The notes: a model not told the origin generated them from the letters alone. Shown: positions 8,758-17,381, numbered from the stretch's first letter. The stretch is 64,000 nt of DNA from Aestuariivirga sp. (GCA_030680855.1 JAUXUN010000082.1:1-64000); one strand, 5' to 3'. Made by a program: numbers and translations.

Positions 8758-10536
8758 TCAAAAGGCCTCTTCGCCCAGGGCCATGAGTGATGCCGAGCCG
8801 GCTGTAATGCTTGATAAAAGACTGCCGGTTTCGGGGATTATCTTGGCCATGTAGAACCGGGCGCATTCGAGCTTGGCACCATAGAAACTGTCGGACTTGC
8901 TGGCCAAAGCGGTTTCCGCCATCCGGCACCACATATGGCCAATGGCGACAAGTCCGAACATGCGAAGATAGTCCGTCGCCGCAGCGCCTGCATCATCGGG
9001 ATTTGCTGTCCCGGCTTTGCCCAGCCAGAGCGTGGCCTGCTGCAACCTGCCAAAGGCCTTGGCCATGGGCATGATGAAATCCATCATGCCCGGCACACCG
9101 GCCATGCGTTCGAGATCGGCCGCCACCGGATGGAAGAACCGGCGCGCCAGACGCCCGGTGCCCATGGGCAGCTTCCGGCCCACGAGATCGAGCGCCTGAA
9201 TGCCGTTGGTGCCTTCATAGATCTGGGTGATGCGCGCATCGCGCGCGAGCTGCTCCATGCCGTTTTCCCGGATATAGCCATGGCCGCCAAAAACCTGCAT
9301 GCCGTCGTTGGCGGCGCTGAAGCCATGGTCGGTGAGCATGGATTTCACAATAGGCGTCATGAGGGCCACGAGATCGTCGGCGGCCTCGCGCCTATCGGGG
9401 TCCGAATGGCTTGCTGCAATATCGAATTCGTGGCCAATCCACAGCGCCAGGGCGCGGCATCCTTCGGTCATGACTTTCATCTTCATCAGCAGCCGCCGGA
9501 TATCCGGGTGAACGATGATGGGGTCGGCGGGTTGATCGGGGAATTTGGCGCCAGTTGCCGCGCGCATCTGCATCCGGCTTTTGGCGTATGTTACGGCACC
9601 TTGATAGGCCGCCTCTGCAACGCCCAATCCCTGAATTCCCACCATGAGGCGCGCGGCATTCATCATGGTGAACATGGCAGCGAGACCCTTATGCGGTGTG
9701 CCCACGAGCCAGGCCTGGGCGCCATCGAAGTTCATCACGCAAGTCGGCGAAGCCTTGATTCCCATCTTCTTTTCAAGGGCGCCACAGGCGAGCGCATTTC
9801 TCTTGCCCGCCGTGCCATCGGGATTCGGCAAGAATTTGGGGCAGACAAAAAGCGAGATGCCACGCACGCCGGACGGCGCATCAGGCAACCGCGCCAGCAC
9901 GAGATGAATAATGTTCTCAGTCAGGTCATGATCGCCCGCAGAAATGAAAATCTTGGTGCCGTGAATTTTGAAGGAGCCGTCGCCTGCGGGCTCGGCGCGC
10001 GTCTTGATGAGGCCGAGGTCGGTGCCGCACTGGGGCTCGGTCAGGCACATGGTGCCGGACCATTGGCCGGATACCATTTTCGGCAGATAGGTTTGCTTCA
10101 GCGTATCGGTGGCATGGACGCGCAGCGCGTTGTAGGCGCCATGCGTCAAGCCCGGGAAAAGCCCAAAGGAAAGATTGGCGGAGCAGATCATTTCCTCAAC
10201 CGCGAAGTTCACGGGCGAGGTAAGCCCCTGCCCGCCGAATTGGGGATCGCAGGCAAGGCCGGTCCAGCCGCCTTCAACGTATCTGTTGTAAGCCTCCTTG
10301 AAGCCCTTGGGAGTCGTTACCGTTCCTTGCTCGAAGTGGCAGCCTTCCTCATCGCCGCTGCGGTTGATAGGTTGCAACACGTTTTCGCAGAAGCGGCCCG
10401 CCTCCTCCAGGATTGCGGTCACAACATCGGGGGCTGCTTCGGCATAGGAGGCCATGGCGTTTCCAGAGTCCTGCACTTTCAGAACTTCGAAGAGGATGAA
10501 CTGCATGTCGCGGAGGGGCGCTTTGTAGCTGGGCAT
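8758..10536 (-). CDS. Acyl-CoA dehydrogenase (long form with AcdC-type C-terminal domain)
   Basis: FAD-dependent dehydrogenase of 592 residues catalysing the first step of beta-oxidation. Features: N-terminal helical stretch MPSYKAPLRDMQFILFEVLK typical of the long FadE-like group, CLTEPQCGTDLG (FAD/substrate loop) near residue 160, and QIYEGTNGIQALDLVGRK near 430, which carries the catalytic Glu. The last ~130 residues form the extra C-terminal domain of this subgroup. The start is placed at the ATG at 10536, preceded by TTGAGGTAACG; the longer frame upstream overlaps the preceding gene. It begins 7 bp after the HAD/crotonase stop, so it belongs to the same operon. Confidence 0.9.
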   Translation of the reverse strand: MPSYKAPLRDMQFILFEVLKVQDSGNAMASYAEAAPDVVTAILEEAGRFCENVLQPINRSGDEEGCHFEQGTVTTPKGFKEAYNRYVEGGWTGLACDPQFGGQGLTSPVNFAVEEMICSANLSFGLFPGLTHGAYNALRVHATDTLKQTYLPKMVSGQWSGTMCLTEPQCGTDLGLIKTRAEPAGDGSFKIHGTKIFISAGDHDLTENIIHLVLARLPDAPSGVRGISLFVCPKFLPNPDGTAGKRNALACGALEKKMGIKASPTCVMNFDGAQAWLVGTPHKGLAAMFTMMNAARLMVGIQGLGVAEAAYQGAVTYAKSRMQMRAATGAKFPDQPADPIIVHPDIRRLLMKMKVMTEGCRALALWIGHEFDIAASHSDPDRREAADDLVALMTPIVKSMLTDHGFSAANDGMQVFGGHGYIRENGMEQLARDARITQIYEGTNGIQALDLVGRKLPMGTGRLARRFFHPVAADLERMAGVPGMMDFIMPMAKAFGRLQQATLWLGKAGTANPDDAGAAATDYLRMFGLVAIGHMWCRMAETALASKSDSFYGAKLECARFYMAKIIPETGSLLSSITAGSASLMALGEEAF

Positions 10537-10543
10537 CGTTACC

Positions 10544-12871
10544 TCAATTCCGCAATGGCTTTCCGTCTGCCAGCATGGCTTCCATTCTCGCCAGGGTTGG
10601 TTCGGTCTTAACAAGCGCCATGAAGGCCCGCTTCTCGAGCTTCATCACGCGGTCCTCATCAACCGTATCCATCACATCCGTATCGCCACCGGAGAGCACA
10701 TTGGCAAGGTGGCCCGCGACAATGATGTCATGGGGAAACGCCAGTCCCTGCAGCGCGTAGCCATCGACAGCAAGCTTCAGCGCCGCACGGGCCGTGGCTC
10801 CGGGCAGGCGAAATTCAATGGGATCGGGCGACTTGTAGCCATCGGCCACCATCTTTAGCGCCAGGGCCTTGGCATCGGCCAGCAACCTGTCGCGGTTCAT
10901 GGTGATGCCATCGGTCTTGCGCAGAAGTTTCATCTCCTTGGCATCGGCGGCGGATTTAGAAACCTTGGCCAGGGAAATCTGCTCGAAGGCCGCCATCACA
11001 GCGGGCATGGGTCCCTTGGGATCGTGCGGGCCGGGCTGGTTACGGATCAGCATTTCCTTGCAGCCGCCCCAGGCGGGAATGATGCCGACGCCCACTTCAA
11101 CGAGGCCCATGTAGGTTTCCGCATGGGCCTGCACGGCAGAACAATGCAAAAGAATTTCGCAGCCGCCGCCAAGGGCCATGCCGCTGGGCGCTCCCACCAC
11201 GGGAAACTTTGCATATTTGAGCGCGCGCATCACCGACTGGCCCTGGACGATCAACTGGTCCAGGGTTGGCCACACGGCAAGGTTTGCGGCAAAGAGGGCG
11301 AGACCAATGTTGGCGCCGGCGGAAAAATTCTCGGCCTCATTGTGAATGACGAGGGCGCGCATGCCCTCACCAACAATGTCCACGGCCTGCTGCACCATGG
11401 CGAGGCTGTCGGGATCAAGCGTGTTCATCTTGCTGTGGAATTCAAGGCAGGCGACGCCGTCGCCCAAGTCCCAGACACTGGCCGAACCGTTCCTTGCGAG
11501 GGGCTTGGTTCCCCGCTTGCAGTCGGAAAGTTGCAACGCGCCGGACTGGCGCGGCACCGGTTTGTAGGAGCCGTCAACGCCCAACTGCTGCGGGCCCGAT
11601 TCCGCCGATTTGTAGTATCCGCCCTTCATCACTGCTGCCATCAGCAGGGGTGGCACGGGAATGCCATCAGCCGTCAGCCTTGCCATGAACCAGTCGCAGC
11701 CCAGCGCATCGATCATCTCGAAGGGGCCGTGCTTCCAGTTGAAGCCCGCCTTCATGGCGCGGTCAACATCCACAATGTCATCGGCGATCTGGGGCACAAG
11801 CGATGCCGCATAGGCCAGCATTTTGGACAGTACGGCCCAGGCGAATAGCCCGCCCCTGTCCTTGTGAGTGACGAGCGCGCGAAGCCCCGCCTTTGCCGCA
11901 TCGACGGATTCCAGCTTGGCTGCCACTGAGGCCGCGTATTCGCCGGTCTTGAGACTGATCGATTCCTTCAACCTTTTCCCGCCAGCCGTGTTCAGGCGGT
12001 AGAATCCGCCCTTGCCCTTGCGGCCGGTGTAACCATCGGCAATCATTTTTGTGAGCAGCGGGAAGTCGGATGGTATCGCCCGGTAAGCATCGTCCTTCAG
12101 CAATGCCGTGCGGAATGAGGCATCGACAAGGGGCTGGAGATCAAGGCCCACCAAATCCATGAGGCCGAAAACGCCGGACTTGGGCGCGCCGATTGGCCGG
12201 CTCATCACGGCGTCAGCCTCTTCCACGGTGAGCCCAAGCTCGCGCGCCGCAGAAACAGCAGCCTGAATCCAGAATACTCCGATGCGGTTGGCAATAAATC
12301 CCGGTGTGTCCTTGGCCTTCACCACTGCCTTCCCAAGCCTCTCGTCGGCGAAGGCCGTTATGGCACTGATGACTTCGGGCCTTGTCGCGCTGCCACCTAC
12401 AACTTCAAGCAACCGCATGTAGCGGGGCGGATTGAAGAAGTGGGTGATGCAAAAATCCCGGGCGATGCTTTCAGGCATTCCTGCCATCAGCATTTTCATG
12501 GGAAGGGTCGAGGTATTTGAGGAGAGGATTGATCCCGGTTTGCGCGAGCTCTCAATCTTGCGATACAGCCCCTGCTTGATATCCGGTCTTTCAGCCACGG
12601 CTTCAATGATCCAATCCACATCGGCGAGCTGCTTGAGATCATCTTCGATATTTCCCGGCGTGATCATCTTGGAGGCTGACTTCGACATCAAGGGTGCGGG
12701 ATCAGCCTTGGCCAGACGTTCCAGCGCTGTCTTCGCGATGCTGCTGCGGTCGGTGGCATTTGGCGGCACGATATCGAGCAGAAGGACAGGCACTCCGGCA
12801 TTGGCGATGTGGGCGGCAATTCCGCTGCCCATGACGCCCGCGCCAATCACGCAAGCTTTGACGATGCTCAC
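10544..12871 (-). CDS. fadB: Bifunctional 3-hydroxyacyl-CoA dehydrogenase / enoyl-CoA hydratase (HAD first, crotonase last)
   Basis: 775 residues combining the second and third steps of beta-oxidation. The NAD-binding Rossmann domain comes first (CVIGAGVMGSGIAAHIANAG, residues 5-24), followed by the HAD C-terminal domains with HFFNPPRYMRLLEVVGG near residue 145; the crotonase domain is at the C-terminus (NFSAGANIGLAL, then SGMALGGGCEILLHC). This order is the reverse of E. coli FadB/FadJ and matches FadN/YusL-type proteins. The GTG start at 12871 overlaps the thiolase stop by 4 bp (GTGA), which decides the start over longer in-frame options inside the thiolase gene. Second gene of the operon. 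Confidence 0.9.
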   Translation of the reverse strand: MSIVKACVIGAGVMGSGIAAHIANAGVPVLLLDIVPPNATDRSSIAKTALERLAKADPAPLMSKSASKMITPGNIEDDLKQLADVDWIIEAVAERPDIKQGLYRKIESSRKPGSILSSNTSTLPMKMLMAGMPESIARDFCITHFFNPPRYMRLLEVVGGSATRPEVISAITAFADERLGKAVVKAKDTPGFIANRIGVFWIQAAVSAARELGLTVEEADAVMSRPIGAPKSGVFGLMDLVGLDLQPLVDASFRTALLKDDAYRAIPSDFPLLTKMIADGYTGRKGKGGFYRLNTAGGKRLKESISLKTGEYAASVAAKLESVDAAKAGLRALVTHKDRGGLFAWAVLSKMLAYAASLVPQIADDIVDVDRAMKAGFNWKHGPFEMIDALGCDWFMARLTADGIPVPPLLMAAVMKGGYYKSAESGPQQLGVDGSYKPVPRQSGALQLSDCKRGTKPLARNGSASVWDLGDGVACLEFHSKMNTLDPDSLAMVQQAVDIVGEGMRALVIHNEAENFSAGANIGLALFAANLAVWPTLDQLIVQGQSVMRALKYAKFPVVGAPSGMALGGGCEILLHCSAVQAHAETYMGLVEVGVGIIPAWGGCKEMLIRNQPGPHDPKGPMPAVMAAFEQISLAKVSKSAADAKEMKLLRKTDGITMNRDRLLADAKALALKMVADGYKSPDPIEFRLPGATARAALKLAVDGYALQGLAFPHDIIVAGHLANVLSGGDTDVMDTVDEDRVMKLEKRAFMALVKTEPTLARMEAMLADGKPLRN

Positions 12872-13995
12872 GATACGGCCTCGAGGATCGTTGCAATGCC
12901 CTGGCCGCCGCCGATGCATTGGGTTGCCAGCGCATAGCGCTTGCCTTCGCGCTTCAGCAGGGACGCAGCCTTGCCGGTAATCCGCGCGCCAGTGGCGCCG
13001 AGAGGATGGCCCAACGCCAAAGCGCCGCCATCGAGGTTCACCTTGTTCACGTCGATCTTGAGGTCGCGGATACAGGCAATGGCCTGTGACGCAAACGCCT
13101 CGTTCAGTTCGATGATGTCGATATCATTGATGGACAGCCCTGCCCGCTGCAGCGCTTTCCGCGTGGCCACCACCGGCCCGATGCCCATCAGCTCCGGACT
13201 GCAACCCGCGACCGCAACACTTTTGATCCGTGCGAGGATTGGAAGCTTGTGGGCCTTCGCGTAAGCCTCCGAGGTGACGAGGCAGGCTGCCGCGCCATCG
13301 GTAAGCGGCGATGATGTTCCCGCCGTCACAACACCTGCCTGGTCGAAGGCAGGCTTCAGGCTGGCCAGGGCCTGCATCGAAGTATCGGCGCGGATGCAGC
13401 CGTCTTCCGCTCCCGCCGACATGGCAATGATTTCGTCTTTCAGCTTGCCCAGTTGTTGCGCCTTGGCGGCCTTCGCATGGCTGGCAACGGCGAATTCCTC
13501 CTGCTCCTGGCGCGAGATTGCATACTTCCTCGCAACATTTTCGGCGGTTATTCCCATGGACACATAGGCGGCGGGCATGTTTTCCGCCAAGGCAGGATTA
13601 GGCATCGGATTGAAACCCATCATGGGAATCCGGCTCATGCTCTCTATTCCGGCGCAGACAAAAACCTCGCCGGCGCCCAAGGCAATGGCACCTGCTGCCG
13701 AATGAATTCCCTGCATGGACGAGCCGCAAAAGCGGTTGATGGTGGTGGCGCCCACGGACTGCGGCAGACCGGCTATGAAGGAAATCAGCCGCGCCACGTT
13801 GAGCCCCTGTTCGCCCTCGGGAAAGGCGCAACCCAGAAGCAGATCCTCAATGTCTTTCGGATCAACCCCTGTTTTCCCGACAAGCCCCTTGACCACCGCC
13901 GCCGCCAAATCGTCGGGCCGGGTTCTGGCCAGTGCGCCCTTGCTGGCAAAATGAAATGGCGAGCGGACATAGCCTGCAATAACCGCGTCACTCAT
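12868..13995 (-). CDS. fadA: Acetyl-CoA acyltransferase (thiolase)
   Basis: Thiolase of 375 residues catalysing the last, thiolytic step of beta-oxidation. The acylated Cys is in TTINRFCGSSMQGIHSAAGA near residue 90; the C-terminal GGALALGHPLGATGAR and CIGGGQGIATILE carry the active-site His and second Cys. It is slightly short for the family but all catalytic elements are present. AGGAGAAG precedes the ATG. First gene of a four-gene set (thiolase, HAD/crotonase, acyl-CoA dehydrogenase, acyltransferase fusion), divergent from the truncated acyl-CoA synthetase gene. Confidence 0.92.
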   Translation of the reverse strand: MSDAVIAGYVRSPFHFASKGALARTRPDDLAAAVVKGLVGKTGVDPKDIEDLLLGCAFPEGEQGLNVARLISFIAGLPQSVGATTINRFCGSSMQGIHSAAGAIALGAGEVFVCAGIESMSRIPMMGFNPMPNPALAENMPAAYVSMGITAENVARKYAISRQEQEEFAVASHAKAAKAQQLGKLKDEIIAMSAGAEDGCIRADTSMQALASLKPAFDQAGVVTAGTSSPLTDGAAACLVTSEAYAKAHKLPILARIKSVAVAGCSPELMGIGPVVATRKALQRAGLSINDIDIIELNEAFASQAIACIRDLKIDVNKVNLDGGALALGHPLGATGARITGKAASLLKREGKRYALATQCIGGGQGIATILEAVS

Positions 13996-14303
13996 AGCGA
14001 CTTCTCCTGTAAGGCAAATTGCTGCCCTGATTGTCTGGAAGCATACGCACCGGGTTCCTCGATGCTGTGAGTCTCTGCCCGCAGCCTAATACCACTGAAG
14101 CAGTGTTGTCACGTAAACACTGACATGAGCCTGCCATGGGGTGTCAAAGCAAAAATGGGAGAGCAATTGGGTGGGGCTCGCCGCAAAATCTGGCGCAGAA
14201 GTTACTTGCCAGCGGGGTGCTGTCCGGACATGATCTCGCAACTAATCTGCCAGTCTCGCCGTAACTACAAGAGCGAGAAATAGCGCGGACACGGGAGGAA
14301 GAC
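13996..14303. promoter_or_regulatory. Divergent promoter region of thiolase operon and acyl-CoA synthetase gene
   Basis: 308 bp between two divergent gene starts, without an open frame of note. It should hold promoters for both directions. The clearest element is the 7-bp inverted repeat at 14101-14122. No confident -35/-10 pair was identified. Confidence 0.6.
14101..14122. promoter_or_regulatory. Perfect inverted repeat CAGTGTT-N8-AACACTG, likely operator
   Basis: Two perfect 7-bp arms (14101-14107 and 14116-14122) about 105 bp upstream of the thiolase start and 180 bp upstream of the acyl-CoA synthetase start. A 22-bp dyad between divergent fatty-acid genes is what a TetR- or GntR-type fatty-acid regulator (FadR/PsrA-like) would bind; which regulator is not shown by the sequence. 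Confidence 0.45.
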
Positions 14304-14720
14304 ATGAAGGGTCTCATGCAGGACTGGCCTTTGCTGGTGCACCGTGTGCTTGATCATGCCGCGCGCTGGCACGGCGAGCAGGAAATCGTATCGCGGTCCG
14401 TCGAAGGCCCGATCCATCGCCAGACCTACCGCGACCTTGACCGCCGCGCGCGCGCCCTTGCAAGTGCCGCCAAGAAACACCTTAAGGCCAAGAAGGGCTC
14501 GGTCATCGCGACCATGGCGTGGAACGGCTATCGCCACATGGAAATCTGGTATGGCCTCATGGGCCTGGGTGCCGTGGTTCACACGCTGAATCCGCGCCTC
14601 TTTGCCGAGCAGCTGATCTACATAATCAACCACGCCGAAGATCAGTGGATATTCACGGACCTCAGCTTCGTGCCGATCTTCGAAAAGCTGCAGGATAAAT
14701 TGCCGAAGGTGAAAGGTTGA
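14304..14720 (+). pseudogene. Long-chain acyl-CoA synthetase, truncated by IS after 138 codons
   Basis: N-terminus of an ANL-superfamily fatty-acyl-CoA ligase, which would activate fatty acids for the adjacent beta-oxidation operon. Visible: QEIVSRSVEGPIHRQTYRDL, then VIATMAWNGYRHMEIWYGLM and GAVVHTLNPRLFAEQLIYII, all typical of the first 140 of about 540 residues. The ATP-binding P-loop and adenylation core are absent. The stop TGA (14718-14720) is the first three bases of the IS terminal repeat, so the IS itself ends the frame. GGAGGAAGAC before the ATG is a good ribosome site. The missing 3' part is not found on the other side of the IS. Confidence 0.85.
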
Positions 14721-14733
14721 CCTGCCATTGAAG
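14718..14733 (+). repeat. Left terminal inverted repeat of the IS
   Basis: TGACCTGCCATTGAAG, exactly complementary to 15971-15986. Its leading TGA terminates the truncated acyl-CoA synthetase frame. Confidence 0.93.
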
Positions 14734-14781
14734 ATTTCCTCCACGTAGATTTAGAGTCCGGCCCCGAAGAGGAGGCGGACG

Positions 14782-15048
14782 ATGAAGAGGAAGCGGTTCA
14801 CGGAAGAGCAGATCATCGGGATCCTGCGGGAGCATGAGGCGGGTGCCAAAACCGCTGACCTGGCCAGGAAGCACGGTCTTTCGGAAGCCACGCTGTATAA
14901 CTGGAAAGCCAAGTTTGGCGGCATGGACGTGTCGGACGCCAGGAAGCTGCGGGCTCTGGAGGAGGAGAACGGCAAGCTGAAGCGACTGCTTGCTGATGCC
15001 ATGCTGGATGCCTCGGCTCTGCGGGAACTTCTGGCAAAAAAATGGTAG
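14782..15048 (+). CDS. IS3-family transposase OrfA
   Basis: 88-residue DNA-binding subunit of the transposase. Helix-turn-helix of the transposase_8 type in residues 5-45 (FTEEQIIGILREHEAG, ADLARKHGLSEATLYNWK) followed by a leucine-rich coiled coil (RKLRALEEENGKLKRLLADA) used for multimerisation. It ends at TAG 15046-15048, overlapping the orfB start by 7 bp at the A7 tract, so an OrfAB fusion by -1 frameshift is expected. Confidence 0.92.
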   Translation: MKRKRFTEEQIIGILREHEAGAKTADLARKHGLSEATLYNWKAKFGGMDVSDARKLRALEEENGKLKRLLADAMLDASALRELLAKKW

Positions 15049-15968
15049 GGCCCGCCGCCAAGCGTGAGGCTGTCGCCTGTCTGAAGGAACAGTTCCAGAT
15101 GAGCGAGCGCCGGGCCTGTGAAGTGGTTGCTGCCGACCGCAAGATGGTTCGCTACCAATCACGACGGCCACCCGAGACAGAACTGCGGGCCAGATTGCGG
15201 GAACTTGCCAATGAGCGTCGAAGGTTCGGCTACCGCCGCCTGTTCATCATGCTGCGGCGTGAAGGCGAGCCGTCTGGTATCACCCGCATCTACCGGCTCT
15301 ACCGGGAAGAAGGCCTAGGTGTGCGAAGGCGCAAGGGTCGCAAACGGGCGATCGGCGTACGGGCACCCATTCTTGTCGAAGTAAGGCCCAATGCCCGCTG
15401 GTCACTCGACTTTGTGCATGACCAGATGGCCAATGGCCGGAGGTTCCGGGTTCTGAACATCACGGATGACGTCACCCATGAATGCCTGGGCGCCATTCCC
15501 GACACATCGATCTCGGGTCACCGGGTGACGCGGGAGCTGACAGCCCTTATCGAACGCAGAGGCAAACCCGGGATGATTGTTTCAGATAACGGCACGGAGC
15601 TCACCTCCCACGCCATCTTCGCATGGGCCAGGGATTACGGGATTGACTGGCATTACATTGCTCCCGGCAGGCCCATGCAGAACGGCTATGTCGAAAGCTT
15701 CAATGGCAAGATGCGCGACGAGCTCCTCAATGAGACCCTGTTCTTCAGTCTCGACCAGGCCAGGACAGTCATTGCCGAATGGGTTGAAGACTACAATACC
15801 ACACGGCCACACTCGGCCCTGGCCTACCAAACACCGGCAGCCTTTGCTGCCAAGCTCACCGCAACAGGCCTGCACGCTGCGCTCACTGACGGCTCCGCGC
15901 TCCGGCCTGTTGCTCAACCTGCCCAAACGGGCATAAAACTGCCGGAGGCTCTAAAAGCTACTGGATGA
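15042..15968 (+). CDS. IS3-family transposase OrfB (DDE integrase domain)
   Basis: 308-residue catalytic subunit with the rve integrase core. DDE triad visible: Asp in RWSLDFVHDQM near residue 125, Asp in IVSDNGTEL near 185, and Glu in GYVESFNGKMRDELLNE near 220. N-terminal HTH_21-like region (RRRFGYRRLFIML). The frame is full-length and no residue of the triad is lost, so the element may still be mobile. It can start at the ATG inside the A7 tract or be made as an OrfAB fusion. Confidence 0.93.
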   Translation: MVGPAAKREAVACLKEQFQMSERRACEVVAADRKMVRYQSRRPPETELRARLRELANERRRFGYRRLFIMLRREGEPSGITRIYRLYREEGLGVRRRKGRKRAIGVRAPILVEVRPNARWSLDFVHDQMANGRRFRVLNITDDVTHECLGAIPDTSISGHRVTRELTALIERRGKPGMIVSDNGTELTSHAIFAWARDYGIDWHYIAPGRPMQNGYVESFNGKMRDELLNETLFFSLDQARTVIAEWVEDYNTTRPHSALAYQTPAAFAAKLTATGLHAALTDGSALRPVAQPAQTGIKLPEALKATG

Positions 15969-17149
15969 AACTTCAATGGCAGGTCAGCACCAATGGGATT
16001 CAAGCATTTCGCCAAGCGCTCGGAAATCTGGTCAGCAACTTTAATCGCTGGATCCGCATCAAGGTGAGCGTATCTGGCAGTCGTTTGGGGTTGGGAGTGC
16101 CCTAGCAGTTTTCCAATGATGGGCAGCCCCTGCCCCATGGCAACTCCGTGGGAGGCAAAAGTATGCCGAAGATCATGAATACGGACGTCTTCTAAATCAG
16201 CATCTTTCCGTATGCGGTGCCAGGGCTTTTGCATCTCGATCAGGTACTGGCCATCAATCTGTCCGGTTACGACATAGGGGTTGTTGTTGACTTTGATTGT
16301 GCGTCGGAACTCGTCCACTGCGGCTTGGCCGAGATAGATCGTCTTCTTTCCAGACTTTGAATCCGGCAAGTGGATCAACTTCGACTTGAGATCGACATAA
16401 GCCCATTTGAGTTTTTGGATTTCACTGAGGCGACAGCCGGTGAGAATGAGCAACCGGATGCAGGTTACCGCAGATGGCGTATCTAATTCAGCGATCCGTA
16501 ACGCCTCGCCAAGTCGGTCAAGTTCTTGGTGGGACAAGAAGCGTTCGCGTTTTTGCTCCTTGAACTTCTTTACACCCCGGCAGGGATTTGTATTGGCCTC
16601 CCGCAAGTTCCACGCTTCGGCTTGGGCAAACATGACGGAGAGAACCCCAAGTGTCCTATTGGCCTGATACGGAATATTTCGTAGCCGATGGTGAAGTGCG
16701 GTGATATCGGTGCGCTCGACAGATATGACTTTTGTTGTTCCAATTTCGGGAACAATGAATATATCCACACAGCGCTTGTATTCTTTGGCCGTGCTGGCCT
16801 TGCAGTGAAACGGCACATATTCAGCCATAAAGCGATCAGCCAATGCCCTGACTGAAACAGACTGCCGGATTGCATCCTTGGCCTCATTTGGATTGTTGCC
16901 AATAGCAAGTTGGGCAATGATCTCCTTGGCCTTGGTCCTGGCAAGTTCTGGCGACACAGCTCCATGCGGACCAATCGTAAACCGCCGCAACACACCGCGA
17001 TGCCGCATCATGACAAAATAGGTTTTTCGGCCCGATGTTCGAACCCGGACACCAAATCCTTTGAGATCGTCATCAAAGAAGTCGAGGTCTTTTTCAGCTG
17101 GCATAAGGGCATCAACTTGCCGCTTTGATATGTGTAGTATGCGTTTCAC
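15914..17149 (-). CDS. int: Tyrosine recombinase/integrase, C-terminal tail replaced by IS sequence
   Basis: P4-like integrase of 411 residues: N-terminal DUF4102-type domain (FFDDDLKGFGVRVRTSGRKT), SAM-like core-binding domain, then the catalytic domain with Arg in LTGCRLSEIQKLKW near residue 240, HDLRHTFASHG near 325, LLGHSQPQTTARYAHLD (His and the nucleophile Tyr) near 350. All catalytic residues are present. The last ~23 residues are encoded by the right end of the IS, so the native C-terminus after LAKCLNP has been lost. It starts about 180 bp from the tRNA-fMet fragment, the expected arrangement for an island integrase beside its attachment site. It may still be active. Confidence 0.88.
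   Translation of the reverse strand: MKRILHISKRQVDALMPAEKDLDFFDDDLKGFGVRVRTSGRKTYFVMMRHRGVLRRFTIGPHGAVSPELARTKAKEIIAQLAIGNNPNEAKDAIRQSVSVRALADRFMAEYVPFHCKASTAKEYKRCVDIFIVPEIGTTKVISVERTDITALHHRLRNIPYQANRTLGVLSVMFAQAEAWNLREANTNPCRGVKKFKEQKRERFLSHQELDRLGEALRIAELDTPSAVTCIRLLILTGCRLSEIQKLKWAYVDLKSKLIHLPDSKSGKKTIYLGQAAVDEFRRTIKVNNNPYVVTGQIDGQYLIEMQKPWHRIRKDADLEDVRIHDLRHTFASHGVAMGQGLPIIGKLLGHSQPQTTARYAHLDADPAIKVADQISERLAKCLNPIGADLPLKFHPVAFRASGSFMPVWAG
15971..15986 (-). repeat. Right terminal inverted repeat of the IS
   Basis: CTTCAATGGCAGGTCA, the exact reverse complement of 14718-14733. The integrase frame on the minus strand reads through this end into the IS. Confidence 0.93.
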
Positions 17150-17181
17150 GGGATTTCACTCGTTTCACTGAAGTTTGTTCC

Positions 17182-17200
17182 GGGTAACATATGGGTAACA
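17182..17200 (+). repeat. Two direct GGGTAACA repeats upstream of the integrase
   Basis: GGGTAACA at 17182-17189 and again at 17193-17200, 11 bp apart and thus one helical turn. Short direct repeats between an integrase gene and its attachment site are often Int arm-type or Xis sites; this role is inferred from position only. Confidence 0.45.
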
Positions 17201-17332
17201 GTTGGGCGTGAAAACCCCAGCACCCGAGTGCAAGAAACCGCTTCATGAAATCCATTTTACCCCAAAGAAATCATATTGTTAGAGCAAAGCGGGGGAAAAC
17301 GCAGGAGCACCGCAGATGGGGTATCGAACGTT

Positions 17333-17377
17333 CTCATAACCTGAAGGTCGTCAGTTCAAATCTGGCTCCCGCAACCA
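17333..17377 (+). other. attR-like fragment: 3' part of tRNA-fMet from the anticodon loop to CCA
   Basis: 45 bp beginning CTCATAACCTGAAGGTCG and ending CCCGCAACCA match the 3' portion of bacterial initiator tRNA (anticodon CAT, T-loop TTCAAAT, encoded CCA). The 5' side does not pair: the five bases before the loop (ACGTT) cannot form an anticodon stem with CCTGA, and no acceptor 5' strand GCGGGA follows the right spacing. So this is not a functional tRNA gene but the reconstituted 3' end left by site-specific integration into tRNA-fMet. Confidence 0.8.
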
Positions 17378-17381
17378 TAAA

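Larger units (their letters stand above)
14718..15986 (+). mobile_element. Complete IS3-family insertion sequence (IS407-like), 1269 bp
   Basis: Bounded by perfect 16-bp inverted repeats beginning TGACCTGCC, with two overlapping frames orfA and orfB and an A7 slippery tract (15036-15042) at the overlap for -1 frameshifting, the standard IS3 plan. The orfA sequence type and the TGACCTGCC end suggest the IS407 group, which usually makes 4-bp target duplications. Here the flanks differ (AGGT on the left, GCAC on the right), so no target duplication is present. That points to IS-linked deletion or recombination after insertion. Confidence 0.92.

Noticed and set aside
8935-10611. Long plus-strand open frame of 558 codons
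   Set aside because: Mirror of the acyl-CoA dehydrogenase gene; His/Gly-rich composition is typical of antisense frames in GC-rich DNA.
11024-11848. Plus-strand frame of 274 codons
   Set aside because: Antisense to the HAD/crotonase gene and without recognisable motifs.
17301-17377. Complete tRNA-Met gene
   Set aside because: Only the part from the anticodon loop to CCA fits; the 5' half cannot form the anticodon or acceptor stem, so it is a 3' fragment.
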